Assembly (NCBI GenBank): GCA_030601745.1
Contig: JAUWBI010000004.1
Location: 20,147-84,146, forward strand
DNA: 64,000 nt
Direction of reading: 5' to 3'
Origin: Phycisphaerae bacterium
Lineage (GTDB): Bacteria > Planctomycetota > Phycisphaerae > Sedimentisphaerales > Anaerobacaceae
The notes beneath the pieces are model-generated. The model worked only from the letters and a program-made list of their open reading frames with translations. It did no database searches and was not told where the DNA came from. How positions within the stretch are numbered: position 1 is the first letter of the stretch; each line of letters begins with the position of its first letter. Shown piece by piece: positions 45,750 through 54,099 of this stretch. The position numbers were made by a program, and so were the translations under genes.

Positions 45750-46283
45750 CTATTCAGGCGTCTCGCCGGTCATCATCCGCACTTTGTCATCCTCAATCAG
45801 CTCGCCCGTTGTCTTGTCCCATTTTCGCGTGCGATAGCCCAGACGGTGCTCTCCGTGGCAATCGGTACAGTATTTTTCCTTCGTGGTGCCGGCGAGGAAA
45901 GATTCGTGCAGTGTGCTTATTTTGTCCCTGGGGTGACAGCCCATGCAAAACGAAGTAATCTTCGCCAGGGGATACATAATGTCGGGTGGTGTGATGTTAT
46001 CTTCGTCGCTGCAGTGGGCATCGCAGGCGCCGTGGCACTGCTCACAGTCGATGTTGGCCCGTGCGTGCACAACGGCCAACTCCTCGTCCTCGTAGTTTAT
46101 ATGGCACACGTGGCAGCGGCTGTTATCGGCTACGGGCCCGGTCGGCGGCGGCAGCTCTTCGGCGTCGTCGCCGTTTTCCAGCAGAAGCGGAGGTTCTTTG
46201 CTGATTTTTTTCTGACAGGCCACTATCCCAACGGCCACTGCCGCCGCCACAACCATCCACACGCAATATCTCAAATATCTCAC
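45750..46283 (-). CDS. Tetrahaem c-type cytochrome lipoprotein
   Basis: 177 residues, GTG start with AAGGAGG 6 bases upstream. The leader ends VGIVAC, a lipobox-like site with C23 as the lipidated residue. Four CxxCH haem motifs follow: CHVCH, CEQCH, CMGCH and CTDCH, with a further CDAHC between the second and third. This is a small periplasmic electron carrier anchored to a membrane, related in style to NapC/NrfH-type or doubled CXXCH proteins. It follows the aldo/keto reductase-like gene by 84 bp on the same strand, so the two are likely one operon. The redox partner is unknown. Confidence 0.85.
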   Translation of the reverse strand: MRYLRYCVWMVVAAAVAVGIVACQKKISKEPPLLLENGDDAEELPPPTGPVADNSRCHVCHINYEDEELAVVHARANIDCEQCHGACDAHCSDEDNITPPDIMYPLAKITSFCMGCHPRDKISTLHESFLAGTTKEKYCTDCHGEHRLGYRTRKWDKTTGELIEDDKVRMMTGETPE

Positions 46284-46367
46284 GCAGGCCTCCTTCGCAT
46301 TAAGTCAGGTTGGCGAACATTGCTGCCTTCCCTTCCGCCTGAATAGTTCGTCATTGAGCGCCGGTTT

Positions 46368-47429
46368 CTACACGTACTCCCAGTCTTTCAGCCACTGATA
46401 GCCTGCCGGCAGCCTGGCCCACATCTCCTCGGCGGACCGTTCCAGCTCGGCTCTCTCACTGACGTCGAGCTCGCGGCGCTCCTTCACAGCCCTGGCCATA
46501 TTGTCCACCTGGTGGGTACTGACAAGTCCCGGAATCGGCGCCGTGATAGCCGGGTTACACAGGATATACCGAATTGTAAGTCGTGCACGCTGGTCGTCTT
46601 CTTTGGCATTAGGGTCATCCGGAGCGCTGCTGCCCCTGAACAGCGAGTTGCTCGCAAAAGGCTTAATGCCAAAGACACCCACGTCGCACTTCTTGACCGC
46701 ATCGAATAGACTCTCTTTCGGCGCAATCTTGCTCCTTGCCGTATAAGGAAACAGGATGACTTCAAGCTGCGGAAAGTATTCTATCATCATCTTCAGCCAC
46801 GAACGGTCGTGCGAAGAGATGCCGATGAATCGCGCCTTGCCCTGCTTTTTGGCTTTCTCGAGCGCTTCGACGAGCTCCCAGGACGTATTAAACGAATGTT
46901 TGCCGCCGGGCTCGTGACAGGTGATGCGCCACAAATCAGTGTATTCCTGTTTCGATTCCCTCATCAGTGAGTCGAAGCTTTCCATTAGCTTCTTTCTCGT
47001 ACGGAATTCCGGGTTGCGCACCTCACGACCGCAGTAGGACAGGGCCATATACATCTTTTCGCGGCGTCCTGCCAGGGCCCTGCTGTAGGCGAGTACCTCG
47101 CTGCGGCAGCAGGCATCGATATAATTGATGCCAACGTCAATGCACCGGCTGACGACATCACGGCGGTTCTGGTCGAAACTTTTGCCCGTGGCATTGAGCA
47201 CTGTGTTAATGCGCTTCCAGTGTCCACCCAGGCAAACCACAGAGACCTCAAGCCCGGTCTTGCCCAGCCTCCTATACTCCATATTTGGGTTGTAGCTGAG
47301 TGGTTTCCTGCTGGCCGCCTCAGCATAGCTGTTTCCGGCCCCTACGGCGCCGAGGCCCACGGCCAGACCCGCTGCGGCCACAGCGCTATCGCGCATAAAC
47401 TCCCGACGCGTAACTTGTTTATTCTCCAT
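46368..47429 (-). CDS. Tat-exported aldo/keto reductase-like protein with altered active site
   Basis: 353 residues; AAAGGAG lies 8 bases before the ATG. VTRREFMRDSAVAAAGLAVG is a twin-arginine signal. The TIM-barrel follows from about residue 50 (MEYRRLGKTGLEVSVVCLGG, the family start). The first active-site region reads GINYIDACCRSEVLAYSRAL. Asp is kept, but the usual D-T-A-x-x-Y-G is missing, so the catalytic Tyr is absent; the usual Lys position reads MALSYC. The later barrel motifs (ARFIGISSHD, CDVGVFGIKPF) are normal. Such forms occur in Planctomycetes and may not be NADPH reductases. Partner: the tetrahaem cytochrome. Confidence 0.82.
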   Translation of the reverse strand: MENKQVTRREFMRDSAVAAAGLAVGLGAVGAGNSYAEAASRKPLSYNPNMEYRRLGKTGLEVSVVCLGGHWKRINTVLNATGKSFDQNRRDVVSRCIDVGINYIDACCRSEVLAYSRALAGRREKMYMALSYCGREVRNPEFRTRKKLMESFDSLMRESKQEYTDLWRITCHEPGGKHSFNTSWELVEALEKAKKQGKARFIGISSHDRSWLKMMIEYFPQLEVILFPYTARSKIAPKESLFDAVKKCDVGVFGIKPFASNSLFRGSSAPDDPNAKEDDQRARLTIRYILCNPAITAPIPGLVSTHQVDNMARAVKERRELDVSERAELERSAEEMWARLPAGYQWLKDWEYV

Positions 47430-47776
47430 CGCTTAGCTCCTTTACAATTCAACTTGCTTTACTGATGTCAAATTCGAGTATCTGGCATCGAGCATCAGGT
47501 AGAATAACCGAATCCTGAGAAACTATCAACGCCATTTTCGCATTTTAGACAGGAATTACAGGATAAAACAAGAGCAAAACAAGAAAAAATCCTGTTAATA
47601 CCGTCCATTGATTGAAAGGCAAATTGAAAACACACCGAGACCGGTGGTGCAGGAATATAAAGGGCTCCCATTTTACAATACGTCGCAAAATGGGGACCCC
47701 AAGGATGGCGTTCGACCCCCCCTGTCGAACGGACAACTCATAACAAGCCCGGATTGTTGCAATCAAAACGGTTGGT
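47430..47776. other. Non-coding stretch with two strong hairpins
   Basis: No supported gene. CCCATTTT (47667-47674) pairs with AAAATGGG (47687-47694). GTTCGAC (47710-47716) pairs with GTCGAAC (47724-47730) around a C-rich loop. A CAGGAATTACAGGAT repeat-like tract lies at 47551-47565. These look like intergenic repeats rather than terminators, since neither hairpin has a T-run. Confidence 0.45.
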
Positions 47777-48001
47777 TTAGGTTAACGCTGATATTACCTC
47801 TTCCTTTAGAAAACTCTTCCCTTTGGGTGTAATTTTGCACCTTCCAGCGGCATCTATAACAATGTAATTATCTCTACCTAACAACCTGCATACAAGCTGG
47901 GCATAATAATGACCGATTCTCATCATATCAGCCAGTACCGCATAATGGACCACTCCTCTTTCTGAAATATTAGCAAGTGCTTCTTGTGCCAGACTTACCA
48001 T
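47777..48001 (-). CDS. Small winged-helix-like protein
   Basis: 74 residues with an excellent AAGGAGGTGAT ribosome site before the ATG. The sequence MVSLAQEALANISERGVVHY then VLADMMRIGHYYAQLVCRLLG and RCKITPKGKSFLKEE reads as a compact helix-turn-helix with a short beta wing, as in small DNA-binding regulators. It is flanked by non-coding repeats on both sides. No family name can be given. A regulatory role is inferred only from fold pattern. Confidence 0.65.
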   Translation of the reverse strand: MVSLAQEALANISERGVVHYAVLADMMRIGHYYAQLVCRLLGRDNYIVIDAAGRCKITPKGKSFLKEEVISALT

Positions 48002-48568
48002 ATCTTAATCACCTCCTTGTAACGCTGATTTAAGCTGGTATCTGCACTTCGAAGAACTACCCCCAGGCAGCGGCTAAAATTGTTAGCAGCTTACTTTACC
48101 AACCTCTCCAAATAAACCTCGGCGAAACAGCTAACCAATCACTTTATGACTGGCAACTCACAAGCAGCGTTTCCAAAACCCCCCTCCCCCCCATTTACCA
48201 CCACATAATATCCTTTCAATATCCAGCAGTAGAGCTGGAGCCTTACTTTCCGCCCCAAAGATGCCCTTTACGCATAAAAGTTGGTTTTACCAGGCCTTAT
48301 TAAGATTTTTATCGGGCGAACCGGAGCAAAAACCCAATGGGATATTCCTGAATCTAAACTTCGCAAATCCTATTTATCGGACAAGTAAAATCCTATTATA
48401 GGACTACCACGCCCCCATTTTTGATTAGCAAAAAGATAACACTTTAATATATATCGGCACATCGACACGCTTTTCTTGAGTTTTGGACGGAGATATGTTA
48501 GCTACCTGCCCCCTACACAACGACAGCAAGCTCGCGTATCAATACCGCTAAGGCCGTTTTCGCAGCGC
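48002..48568. other. Non-coding region upstream of the winged-helix gene and downstream of the response regulator
   Basis: No gene supported on either strand. It holds C-runs (48181-48193), AT-rich parts and a plus-strand frame at 48476-48733 that is antisense to the response regulator and rejected. It probably contains the promoter of the winged-helix gene, but no convincing boxes were found. Confidence 0.4.
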
Positions 48569-49222
48569 TCACATTTCGAGAGTGGTCAATCCTCCGAGGA
48601 TGGCAATCTTGGTAAGCTCAGCTACGCTGTGGGCATGCAGCTTTTCCATAATCTTACGTCGCTTTGCCTCTATGGCCTTGGTACTAACGTGCAGCTCCAA
48701 AGCAATCTGTTTCGTGGACTTGCCTTCGGCTAACAGTTGAAGAACCTGGCGCTCTCTGTCCGTGAGGACTTCTAACGGCAAACGAGCGTCGGTTAACAAA
48801 CGCTTTACGTAGTCGTCAACTACCACGCCGGTTATTTGGGGGCTAAGGTAGACGCCCCCGCCTGTTACGGTTCGTACTGCTTGAACAAGTTCGCCGAACA
48901 AACATTCCTTCAATACGTACCCTGACGCCCCGGCCTTGAGCATGTTGGCAACAAACCGTTTGTTGGAATGTATCGACAGGCAAATTACCCTGGTTTTGGG
49001 GAACTCGCGAACTATCTGGCGTGTAGCATCGACGCCGTTTAGATTTGGCATAGTTATATCCATAATGACTATGTCAGGGACGAGTTCCCGCACAAGGTCA
49101 AGCGCTTTTCGGCCATCTTCGGCTTCGCCAACTACTTCCATATCCGACTGCTCCTCAAGCAGCGAACACAGCCCCTCGCGCACAATTCCGTGGTCGTCGG
49201 CCAATAAAATTCTTACGCTCAT
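48569..49222 (-). CDS. NarL/FixJ-type response regulator
   Basis: 217 residues. The receiver domain (1-120) has RILLADDHGIVREGL with acidic pocket Asp, DIVIMDITMPNLNG with the phospho-acceptor Asp near 54, SIHSN for the Ser/Thr and GYVLKE for the Lys. The C-terminal LuxR-type helix-turn-helix (about 150-205) reads LTDRERQVLQLLAEGKSTKQIA and then STKAIEAKRRKIMEKL. It starts 2 bases after the histidine kinase stop, with GGAGA as ribosome site, so the pair is co-expressed. The target genes are not evident. Complete and apparently functional. Confidence 0.93.
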   Translation of the reverse strand: MSVRILLADDHGIVREGLCSLLEEQSDMEVVGEAEDGRKALDLVRELVPDIVIMDITMPNLNGVDATRQIVREFPKTRVICLSIHSNKRFVANMLKAGASGYVLKECLFGELVQAVRTVTGGGVYLSPQITGVVVDDYVKRLLTDARLPLEVLTDRERQVLQLLAEGKSTKQIALELHVSTKAIEAKRRKIMEKLHAHSVAELTKIAILGGLTTLEM

Positions 49223-49224
49223 TT

Positions 49225-50433
49225 TTATCTCCTCTCCGTATTTTTCCTGCCCTTAAGCGGCGCCATCATCGTAATTCTGCTGCCGCGGCCGGGTTCAGAT
49301 TCAATCTCAAGATGTCCGCCAATCTGTTCCAATCGCTCACGAACACTAAAAAGCCCAAAGCCAGCCCTCCTGGCCGCCGTCTTCGCGACTTCGGCAGGGT
49401 CAAACCCCACTCCATCATCTTCAACACTAACCTGTATCTGACCATCAACTTTGCGGATAAAAACTTTTACCTTTTTTGCCCGCGCGTGCTTAACAATATT
49501 GATGAGCAGTTCTCGCACATTGCGGAACAAAAGGACGCTAATATCGTCATCCAACTGCTTGGGCTGCCCATCATTTTCAAACTCAGTTGCAATACCGTGT
49601 TTTTCCTCGATTTGTTCGGTAAGCCATTCGGCTACGGCTGTCTCAAAACCTAACTCATACAGTATGGGAGAACTCAGGTCAAATGTCAACGACCGCGTGT
49701 CCACAATCGTCTGGCCGACGCAGCTACATAGCTCGTCCAGGGCCTTGCCAAGTTCCGCCGAAGGCGCCGATTCGCACAGTGCTTCCAGCTTGAGTTTAGA
49801 GATGCACAGCGACTGACTGATTCGGTCGTGCAGCTCTACAGCGATACGCCGCCTTTCACGCTCCTCGGCCAGCGGCAGTTCCAAGGTCAGAGACTTAAGC
49901 TGCGCCTGGTGCTCAAGAAGTTCCTCCTCTGCCTTCTTGCGCTCGGTGATCTCAATAACTAATTGTTGTTCATTTGCCCTCAACTGTTGATTTCTGGCTT
50001 TTAACTGCTGCTCACCGGCTCTTAACTGCTGGTTGGCTGCTTTTAGCTGCTGCTCGCTTGACACTAACTGCTGATTAGCGGCTTGCAACGCCTCATGCTC
50101 CTTTGTAATACGCCTACTTAACTCAGCAACTACAAAGGCGGCAACTATAAACATGAAGGCCCGAAAATAATCATTATGAGTGGCCACATCCGGTCTGAGG
50201 AAAACGTGACTGTAAATCAGGAACCCTGATGAAAGCAAAGCCACGACCAAACCTTTTCTCTTCCACCAAATAGACGCTAAGATAATCGGAACATAGAAAA
50301 GGTGGGTAACGATAGTGCCTGTTCTAAGTACCACGTGAAAGTAGTACATTGAAAAGTAAGCGCCGGATAAAAGGATGGCTATTACCCAAATTCTGTATTT
50401 TTCCCCTTGACTTTCAGTTTTTTTTCCCATCAT
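49225..50433 (-). CDS. Membrane-bound HisKA_3-type sensor histidine kinase
   Basis: 402 residues. Three to four hydrophobic segments fill about residues 15-110. A long coiled coil (115-185) made of near-repeats ANQQLxxxEQQLKA leads to the dimerisation box ELPLAEERERRRIAVELHDRISQSL with the phospho-acceptor His. The ATPase domain shows the N box (VRELLINIVKHARAKKV), G1 (VEDDGVGFDP) and G2 (GFGLFSVRERLEQIGGHL), ending RGSRITMMAPLKG. It would signal to the regulator directly downstream. The unusually regular coiled coil probably acts as a lever between membrane sensing and kinase. A remnant of a similar C-terminus lies at 51197-51244. Confidence 0.92.
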   Translation of the reverse strand: MMGKKTESQGEKYRIWVIAILLSGAYFSMYYFHVVLRTGTIVTHLFYVPIILASIWWKRKGLVVALLSSGFLIYSHVFLRPDVATHNDYFRAFMFIVAAFVVAELSRRITKEHEALQAANQQLVSSEQQLKAANQQLRAGEQQLKARNQQLRANEQQLVIEITERKKAEEELLEHQAQLKSLTLELPLAEERERRRIAVELHDRISQSLCISKLKLEALCESAPSAELGKALDELCSCVGQTIVDTRSLTFDLSSPILYELGFETAVAEWLTEQIEEKHGIATEFENDGQPKQLDDDISVLLFRNVRELLINIVKHARAKKVKVFIRKVDGQIQVSVEDDGVGFDPAEVAKTAARRAGFGLFSVRERLEQIGGHLEIESEPGRGSRITMMAPLKGRKNTERR

Positions 50434-50503
50434 ATTGCCTTCATAGCTATTATACTTGCTGAAAAATTCTTCTTCTTACTCCCGGCTTTTTCTACCGTGT
50501 ACC

Positions 50504-50998
50504 TTAATATCCGCGAGTCGATTTCCATAACAGCTTTTCTTTGCTGTCTCCTTCCGTATAAAAGATAATGCCGCTTCCAACGTTCAAAGAAACACCTTTT
50601 CTTTCTGTTCCGCCAAGGACCATAGCTCTTACAGGAATGTGCATTTTCCCCAGCAGCTCCGTAGTTGACTTTATGTTATCTTTACAAATAGTATCGTCCT
50701 GCTTTTTCAGAACATTTCCTGCTCCCACTACGCACACCTCAAGGTCGCACTTATTTGCTCCTGTCCGGGTTATCCTGCTTATCATCTCATCTACAGCATC
50801 TGCAGCATACCTTGTTCTTTCGCCGTCAGCGTCCTTCGGCGCTCGTCCCGGAAGCATTATATGTGCCATAGCACCGACTTTTTTGCTCGAATCATAAGCC
50901 GCAATCACAATGCATGAGCCTATTGCGGTCGACCTTAATATTACCCCTGCTCTGCCGACCTCGACTACCCCGGTACCAACGTTGATAATCTTTTCCAT
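50504..50998 (-). CDS. cheD: Chemoreceptor glutamine deamidase
   Basis: 164 residues. The sequence VEVGRAGVILRSTAIGSCIVIAAYD holds the catalytic Cys, and KKVGAMAHIMLPGRAP holds the catalytic His, in the CheD spacing. GANKCDLEVCVVGAGNV and the later strand VPVRAMVLGGTERKGVSLNVGSG complete the fold. CheD deamidates glutamines on chemoreceptors and also works with CheC. No cheC or receptor gene is nearby, so it is an orphan beside the two-component pair. No strong ribosome site is seen, and the start follows from family length. Confidence 0.9.
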   Translation of the reverse strand: MEKIINVGTGVVEVGRAGVILRSTAIGSCIVIAAYDSSKKVGAMAHIMLPGRAPKDADGERTRYAADAVDEMISRITRTGANKCDLEVCVVGAGNVLKKQDDTICKDNIKSTTELLGKMHIPVRAMVLGGTERKGVSLNVGSGIIFYTEGDSKEKLLWKSTRGY

Positions 50999-51196
50999 TT
51001 TGATATGATGCGGTCATCTTAACATAGTTTTAGTAAAAAGTTTACTTTATCAGCTATCAAACAGGAGAGTCAATAGATAATTGACTTTTCAGGCCTACTG
51101 GGTGCAGAATCAATATTGAGTTTCTCCGTGGTCTTTTATCCTGGACTATACAAAAAACCTTGACATCGCTTAGCCAGGCTTACGGTCATCCACCGT

Positions 51197-51244
51197 CTAT
51201 ATTATTTCGCACTTTAGCGGCGCCGTCATCGTAACCCTGCTGCC
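51197..51244 (-). pseudogene. Remnant of a histidine kinase C-terminus
   Basis: On the minus strand this 16-codon tail reads GSRVTMTAPLKCEII then stop. It matches the end of the kinase at 49225-50433 (GSRITMMAPLKG) at both DNA and protein level: the plus strand reads AGCGGCGCCGTCATCGTAA here and AGCGGCGCCATCATCGTAA at the kinase end. No more of a kinase is found upstream, where the cupin gene lies. It is best read as the 3' relic of a duplicated kinase gene. Confidence 0.65.
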
Positions 51245-51251
51245 TATGACC

Positions 51252-51608
51252 CTACACGGCTGCTGCCGGAATGAGGCAAAGCAATCGCAAAATGGAATTG
51301 CCCGTATTCTTGAATTGGTGTTCTCTGCCCCCGGGTACAAATATCACATAATCCCTGTTAAATTGATGTTCCTTCCCTTCATATACAAAGATGCCTTCTC
51401 CTTCGATCACAAACACCTCATGTTCGTGCCGATGTTCGTGCAAGGGTGTGTAACCGCCCGGCTGCAATTCAAACATCCGCATTGCAAAATTTTGTGCCCC
51501 ATCCTCTTTGGAAATAAGCCATCTTATCTCCACATCTTTTGCCCCCTGCTCCCCTACTGAACTTTTGGCAATATTGCCGCTTTTTTCTATTTTCATCCCG
51601 TTAGACAT
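51252..51608 (-). CDS. Small cupin-domain protein
   Basis: 118 residues. The single cupin barrel shows the metal motif GGYTPLHEHRHEHEVFVIEGEG (three His and a Glu) and the second motif VPGGREHQFKNTG. Proteins of this size bind a metal ion and often act as small oxygenases, isomerases or sugar-binding regulators. The first codons overlap a palindromic repeat (51595-51678), which provides the ATG and the GGGGA-type ribosome site. The function cannot be narrowed further. Confidence 0.8.
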   Translation of the reverse strand: MSNGMKIEKSGNIAKSSVGEQGAKDVEIRWLISKEDGAQNFAMRMFELQPGGYTPLHEHRHEHEVFVIEGEGIFVYEGKEHQFNRDYVIFVPGGREHQFKNTGNSILRLLCLIPAAAV

Positions 51609-51678
51609 TTTTGTCCCCTTACATATTTTTCCCCTTTAGAGATACCCACTTCCTTATTCTCGGAATGTCTAACAGGAT
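51595..51678. repeat. Palindromic repeat, GTTAGACATT variant, overlapping the cupin start
   Basis: ATCCCGTTAGACATT (51595-51609) and AATGTCTAACAGGAT (51664-51678) match as inverted arms at 14 of 15 positions. Between them the minus strand can be read as a short frame starting MNPVRHS. It is related to the perfect palindrome at 31665-31723 (GTTAGAAATT arms). Confidence 0.6.
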
Positions 51679-51696
51679 TCATCTCTGTCTCCTCAG

Positions 51697-52050
51697 TCAT
51701 GCCAGTTGTACTCCCTCCTGCTGAATGGTTCTATATAGAGGCATAGCCTGCGAAATCGGCAAATTCCATGCACTATAACTTCGTACAATGGTACTTATCA
51801 CCATATCTTCAGCCAGACCTATCTCATAAAGCATATCGTGGATAATTCGTTTCTTTGTTGGGGTAACATCCTCATTTAACAAAACAAGTAAATCTACATC
51901 CGACTCAGGATTGGACTCACCCCTTGCTTGTGAACCATAAAGCACTATTCCGGCGCCGGGATACTTTTCACATACCGCATCACGACAAGCGAGAAGAACC
52001 CGCCTGGAGTGCCTGTCCAACATACCTTCTTTTTCAGCTAAATTATACAC
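51697..52050 (-). CDS. MNT-type nucleotidyltransferase
   Basis: 117 residues. AGIVLYGSQARGESNPESDVDLLVLL is the G-S-x10-D-x-D motif of minimal nucleotidyltransferases with both catalytic Asp residues. The C-terminal part (YEIGLAEDMVISTIVRSYSAWN) is alpha/beta. Such proteins often form the antitoxin half of HEPN-MNT pairs and add AMP to the HEPN toxin. No HEPN gene follows on this strand: only the palindromic repeat and the cupin gene do. It may be a solitary nucleotidyltransferase or the survivor of a broken toxin-antitoxin pair. Confidence 0.82.
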   Translation of the reverse strand: MYNLAEKEGMLDRHSRRVLLACRDAVCEKYPGAGIVLYGSQARGESNPESDVDLLVLLNEDVTPTKKRIIHDMLYEIGLAEDMVISTIVRSYSAWNLPISQAMPLYRTIQQEGVQLA

Positions 52051-52171
52051 TTTTTAGCCCTTTTATGAATCTAAACACCTGTTTCTTGTTACAATTATAT
52101 TGTTTAATCGCACCATCCACAAAGGTTTTTTGTAAGAACTATACTCTAAATACTGACCACCTAATTCGGTA

Positions 52172-53635
52172 TCAATTAAGTTTTTTGCCAAGAATTTGTG
52201 AAACGACTTTTGGATTTGCCCGGCCTTTGGTCTTCTGCATAACCTGGCCCAGCAAAAATCCGCGAGCCTTTTTACTCTTCTTGCCGCCACTTTTTACATC
52301 ATCGACCGCCTTCGGGTTTTCCGCAAGCACCTCGTCAACTATTGTCTCTAATTCGCCCGCATCGCTTTTTTGAATTAGGCTGAGCTCTTCTGCTATAATT
52401 TGCGCTGCTTTCCCGGATTTTGCCATTTCCTGCATTATCGTATTTCCCGCGGTGGCACTGACCGTGCCGGCATCAATCATTTTTGCCAGTTCAGCCACGT
52501 TTTCAGCTACCAGCCCCACTTCGGCAAGACTGCATCCTGCTTCGTTGGCTAATTTCAATCCGACCTGTGTCAGCAGGTTACAAACTCGCTTAGCCACCCC
52601 ACCGGCTTTGACTGCCTCATCGAAAAACTCAGCCGTCGAGCGTTCAGCCGTTAAAACCCCTGCGTCATAATCGCTTAATTTGTATTCACTAACATAGCGC
52701 ATTTGCCTTTTAATCGGCAGTTCGCACAAACGCGCCCGAATATCCTCCACCCATTGTTCTGTCAATTCGACCGGCACAAGGTCGGGCTCCGGAAAATATC
52801 TGTAATCCGGAGCTTCTTCCTTTTCTCTCTGCAGGACGGTTACCTCATTGGTGTCATCCCATCCACGAGTCGATTTATTGCCCGTTTCCATCGTTTCACC
52901 GGTTTCCAAAAACTCATCCAACTGTCTTTGCACCTCATAGTCCACGCTTCTTTCCAGTGCGCGGAAGCTGTTCAGGTTTTTGATTTCGACTATGGGTGTT
53001 TTGTATTCGGCGCCGTCTTTGGTGATAACCAGATTGATGTTCGGCTCAAAACGCATATGTCCTTTCTGCATATCGGCTTCAGAGACGCCCAGGAATCTCA
53101 CCATTCGCTGTAGTTCCACCGCCAACGCCCGCACTTCGGCGGTGCTGTTCATATCCGGCTCGGTAACAATCTCCAGCAGTGGCGTGCCCGCTCTGTTCAA
53201 ATCAACCTGAGAAAAATTCCCTGCCGTGTGTAGATTCTTGCCGGCATCCTCTTCCAGGTGCGCCCTGATTATTCTGATTCTTTTCGTCCGCCCCTCTTCA
53301 AGCGGTATTTCAATAAAACCGTTAGCACTGAACGGCAAATCATACTGGCTTATCTGGTAATTCTTCGGCAAATCAGGATAGTAATAGCTCTTTCTGTCCC
53401 ACTTCGTAAACCCGGCTATTTCACAATTAAGCGCCAACGCTACCAGAACCGCATACTCTAACGCCTGCTTGTTCATCACCGGCAAAACGCCCGGCATACC
53501 AAGGCACACCGGACAAACCCTGCTGTTAGGCCTCTGGCCAAACTCCACCGCACAATTGCAAAACATCTTGCTCTTGGTACACAACTGCACGTGAATTTCC
53601 AGGCCAACCACGACCTTATATTCCAACTCAGCCAT
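52172..53635 (-). CDS. gatB: Aspartyl/glutamyl-tRNA amidotransferase subunit B
   Basis: 487 residues. The N-terminus has the GatB motifs VVGLEIHVQL, CPVCLGMPGVLPVMN and RKSYYYPDLPKNYQISQYDLP. The kinase-like catalytic core has HLEEDAGK and DLNRAGTPLLEIVTEPD. The C-terminal YqeY-like tail runs to about residue 480 with NPKAVDDVKSGGKKSKKARGFLLGQVM. GatB activates the side chain of mischarged Glu-tRNA(Gln) or Asp-tRNA(Asn) for amidation by GatA. Normal length. It is separated from gatA by the frameshifted GxxExxY gene. Confidence 0.96.
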   Translation of the reverse strand: MAELEYKVVVGLEIHVQLCTKSKMFCNCAVEFGQRPNSRVCPVCLGMPGVLPVMNKQALEYAVLVALALNCEIAGFTKWDRKSYYYPDLPKNYQISQYDLPFSANGFIEIPLEEGRTKRIRIIRAHLEEDAGKNLHTAGNFSQVDLNRAGTPLLEIVTEPDMNSTAEVRALAVELQRMVRFLGVSEADMQKGHMRFEPNINLVITKDGAEYKTPIVEIKNLNSFRALERSVDYEVQRQLDEFLETGETMETGNKSTRGWDDTNEVTVLQREKEEAPDYRYFPEPDLVPVELTEQWVEDIRARLCELPIKRQMRYVSEYKLSDYDAGVLTAERSTAEFFDEAVKAGGVAKRVCNLLTQVGLKLANEAGCSLAEVGLVAENVAELAKMIDAGTVSATAGNTIMQEMAKSGKAAQIIAEELSLIQKSDAGELETIVDEVLAENPKAVDDVKSGGKKSKKARGFLLGQVMQKTKGRANPKVVSQILGKKLN

Positions 53636-53716
53636 CTTCTCTTACTCTTTTAAAGCCACGAATTAACACGAATTAACACAAATAGATTAAGACCTTGCGC
53701 CCGAATGTGGTGACAA

Positions 53717-54099
53717 CTATGTTACTAACCTTTCATATTCGAGGCCATCCTTTGCAAAATTCAGTATGATAGCCAGTCTCAAGTTTGTAGCATGTAGATA
53801 ATTAAGGACTTGCGATAGATGAATACCTATAATTTTATCCACAGCCTTGATTTCAAGAATAATCTTATTATCAACTAAAATATCAGCGTAATAATCCCTA
53901 CAACCTTTCCCTCAAAACAAACCCTAACCGGTGCTTGCTGTTGTGCAGGAATTTCATTTTTCTCAAATAAGACCATAAGGGCATTTTCATAAACTTTTTC
54001 TAAGAAACCAAACCCGAGTTTACTATGTACCTCCATAGCTAAACCGACAATTCTGTAAGACAATTCTTTATAAATAATATTTTTATTATTCGTGGTCAT
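53717..54099 (-). pseudogene. Frameshifted GxxExxY-family protein (PD-(D/E)xK-like) inside the gatCAB operon
   Basis: The first 74 codons (from the ATG at 54099, overlapping the gatA stop) read YRIVGLAMEVHSKLGFGFLEKVYENALMVLFEKNEIPAQQQAPV, the start of a GxxExxY protein, and end in TAG at 53875. A different reading frame continues the family: YYADILVDNKIILEIKAV, then HLSQVLNYLHATNLRLAIILNFAKDGL, with a stop at 53717. A single indel near the VVG codons therefore breaks the gene. Families of this type are thought to act as small nuclease-like proteins. Whether the break is real or a sequencing error cannot be decided here. Confidence 0.8.

Noticed and set aside
45846..46346. 166-codon plus-strand frame
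   Set aside because: Antisense to the tetrahaem cytochrome, whose four CxxCH motifs are decisive.
47545..47832. Frames over the hairpins at 47608-47832 (+) and 47545-47766 (-)
   Set aside because: Both cross strong inverted repeats and lack ribosome sites or domain patterns.
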